Shown: positions 41,204 to 42,198 of the stretch, piece after piece
Position numbering within the stretch: position 1 is the stretch's first letter
How the letters are laid out: every line of letters starts with the position of its first letter
Translations under genes and position numbers: made by a program
Notes under the pieces: model-generated
The model's database searches: none
What the model was told of the DNA's origin: nothing
The model's input: only the letters and a program-made list of their open reading frames with translations
Origin: Bacteroidales bacterium
GTDB lineage: Bacteria > Bacteroidota > Bacteroidia > Bacteroidales > UBA932
NCBI GenBank assembly: GCA_017960585.1
Contig: JAGCYX010000002.1
Location: forward strand, 1-42,198
Length of the DNA stretch: 42,198 nt
Reading direction: 5' to 3'

Positions 41204-41652
41204 CCGGCACTCCAAGGAGAGGTGTCCACCAAATCGGTCTTCTGCGCCATATAATTGTACACCTCCCCCTCGAATCACCGCATTTGGGTCCAAAACGCCG
41301 ACAGGTGTCCGCACAGAACGCACAGAATGGTGTTTCGCTGGACACCTGTTTCACGCCGATTCCCATTCTGTCCGCGCGGGAGCCGCAGGCATCCGGGCAG
41401 ACGTCGGGGAAGGGCGGGGCTTTCCGCCTCAGTTGCTGAACGGCTAACTCCTCCCTTTTAGTCTGGCCCTGCGGCCCAGCCTAACGGTCGTCAGACACAC
41501 GCCGTTCTGTCTCCTCGTCGTCAGACCGGGAGAATGAATCCTCCCGGTCCTCCTCCTCACATCCACCGCCGCCCTCGCCGGGCCCCGCTCATCCTTCCCC
41601 TCCTATTAGCCCGCACACCTACGGCTCCCGTGCGGATACCAGTAATGGGTAT
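41204..41652. other. 449-bp non-coding stretch with inverted repeats
   Basis: I find no convincing gene or tRNA. The stretch has three copies of GGTGTCC (41221, 41304 and, inverted, near 41340). Of these ACAGGTGTCC (41301-41310) and GGACACCTGT (41340-41349) form a perfect 10-bp inverted repeat with a 29-nt spacer. A 9-bp hairpin (41524-41532 with 41541-41549) precedes a pyrimidine-rich CTCCTCCTC tract and may be a terminator. Composition changes sharply to AT-rich near 41640, where the truncated helicase begins. Confidence 0.5.
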
Positions 41653-42069
41653 CTAGTAACCGTTGTTATTTCTGCGTGTCTGGTAAGTGGAATTTAGATT
41701 GACAAATCGGGTTTCAAGGTAATCACAACCGTACTTTTCATTAGAACACGCATATGTAGTGTAGGGATTCCCATTAACAGCTACACCTTTTTTGATAATC
41801 CGAACACGACCACAATGACACCTCGGGCATAATTCGGATTCTGGAATCTCGGACTCTGGAACTGGTTCCACCGTCTCTATAAATTCTTTAATGAAGGGGG
41901 AAGGTTTGTTGATATCGTAAAGTACCCATGTATGTTTTTTGGCTCTTGTTATGCCAACATAGAATACGCGGCGTTCCTCGCTGAAAGCGTAAGCGTCTGG
42001 CTCGCTGAGCACGTACTTAAGTATCGGGCTGTCGCTTATTTGAGAAGGGAAACCAAGGCTGGATTCTAT
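41653..42069 (-). pseudogene. 3' fragment of a UvrD-family helicase with C-terminal zinc ribbon, cut by an IS30 element
   Basis: The minus-strand frame keeps the last 139 or so codons of a helicase: LGFPSQISDSPILKYVLSEP, then AFSEERRVFYVGITRAKKHT, which is SF1 motif VI, and a C-terminal zinc ribbon with CPRCHCGR and YACSNEKYGCDY. Upstream of about 42069 the frame continues for 33 codons to an ATG at 42159, but these residues bear no similarity to the helicase motif V region that should be there, and the same DNA carries the start of an IS30 transposase on the other strand. The N-terminal part with Walker motifs is not contiguous. It could lie beyond the insertion sequence, outside the window. 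Confidence 0.7.
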
Positions 42070-42198
42070 TCTGAAGTGCAACGCTTTGAAGCTTGATAGT
42101 ATAACTTTACTGTCATAACTAGAAAAAGCGACAGAGGATGGGATACAAGCATCTGACAAGAGAGCAACGATTTACGATAGAGAGGTTGCTGCAGAGAC
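42070..42198 (+). mobile_element. IS30-family insertion sequence, left end (runs off window)
   Basis: Helicase similarity on the minus strand is lost between about 42060 and 42075, and an IS30-type transposase starts on the plus strand at 42138. The left end of the element should therefore lie near 42070, where TGAAGTGCAACGC begins; the exact terminal repeat cannot be set because the other end is outside the window. Confidence 0.6.
42138..42198 (+). CDS. IS30-family transposase, N-terminus only
   Basis: Twenty codons are visible, MGYKHLTREQRFTIERLLQR, and the frame leaves the window. The pattern HLTxEQRxxIExLL is the hallmark start of IS30-family transposases, the first helix of their N-terminal helix-turn-helix. 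The DDE catalytic domain would follow outside the window. The gene lies antisense to the interrupted helicase. Confidence 0.8.
   Translation, partial: MGYKHLTREQRFTIERLLQR

Noticed and set aside
42070..42159. N-terminal 30 or so residues of the minus-strand frame as part of a real helicase start
   Set aside because: They do not resemble the helicase region expected before motif VI and overlap the IS30 transposase start on the other strand.
1..42198. CRISPR arrays, rRNA or tRNA genes
   Set aside because: No regularly spaced repeats and no cloverleaf or rRNA-like sequence could be recognised by eye on either strand.

Overview
The window looks like chromosomal DNA of a GC-rich member of the Bacteroidales (phylum Bacteroidota), probably an uncultured gut or rumen lineage; I cannot name a genus. 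Three things point there. Promoters carry the Bacteroidota -7 box TAnnTTTG, sometimes with a TTTG box 20 bp upstream. Several protein families are typical of the phylum: DUF5686 with a carboxypeptidase-regulatory domain, GSCFA, PorT-like barrels, GH8 and GH43 lipid-anchored or secreted hydrolases, and the TIGR02172 kinase. Core genes (ffh, ftsZ) are Bacteroidota-like. Most of the window is visibly GC-rich (about 60% by eye). Roughly 15.1-24.0 kb and the last 0.5 kb are much more AT-rich.

Layout. 1-2985: a partial TerB-domain protein (minus), a nitroreductase-like lipoprotein, a small alarmone synthetase and a NagZ-like GH3 enzyme. 2963-9437 (minus): a tight six-gene operon with a RelA/SpoT-domain synthetase, a stand-alone HD alarmone hydrolase, a TIGR02172 kinase-like protein, a K+/H+-type antiporter, a Cache-SpoIIE-HATPase phosphatase and a STAS protein, i.e. 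stringent-response enzymes joined to a partner-switching module. 9499-14473 (plus): a five-gene heterodisulfide-reductase-like operon (HdrC, HdrB, HdrA, a second HdrC and a membrane HdrE-HdrD fusion), divergent from the alarmone operon over 61 bp with interlocked promoters. 14481-15020: beta-carbonic anhydrase.

15.1-24.0 kb is an accessory island: a HicA/HicB toxin-antitoxin pair, a short ORF, a possible IS21-type end, a perfect 14-bp hairpin, and then a compact five-gene cassette: WYL regulator, AAA ATPase, a protein with an MIT_C-like (phospholipase-D-fold) signature, a DUF1848 protein and a methyltransferase/nuclease-like/UvrD helicase fusion. Gaps are only 2-11 bp. This is my best candidate for an undescribed, probably anti-phage, system. 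A leucine-rich-repeat lipoprotein and ftsZ follow.

27.2-30.7 kb (minus): three secreted proteins for xylan/arabinan breakdown (jelly-roll-like protein, GH43, GH8) without SusC/SusD. 30.8-36.7 kb (plus): a His-rich metal P-type ATPase, then a DUF5686 outer-membrane protein, a beta-barrel protein and a short CDF metal exporter. 36.7-41.2 kb: a small AraC-type regulator, ffh, a 5'-nucleotidase lipoprotein and a GSCFA protein, the last two divergent from a palindromic pair of -7 boxes. The right end holds a UvrD-family helicase whose gene is cut by an IS30-family element that runs off the window.
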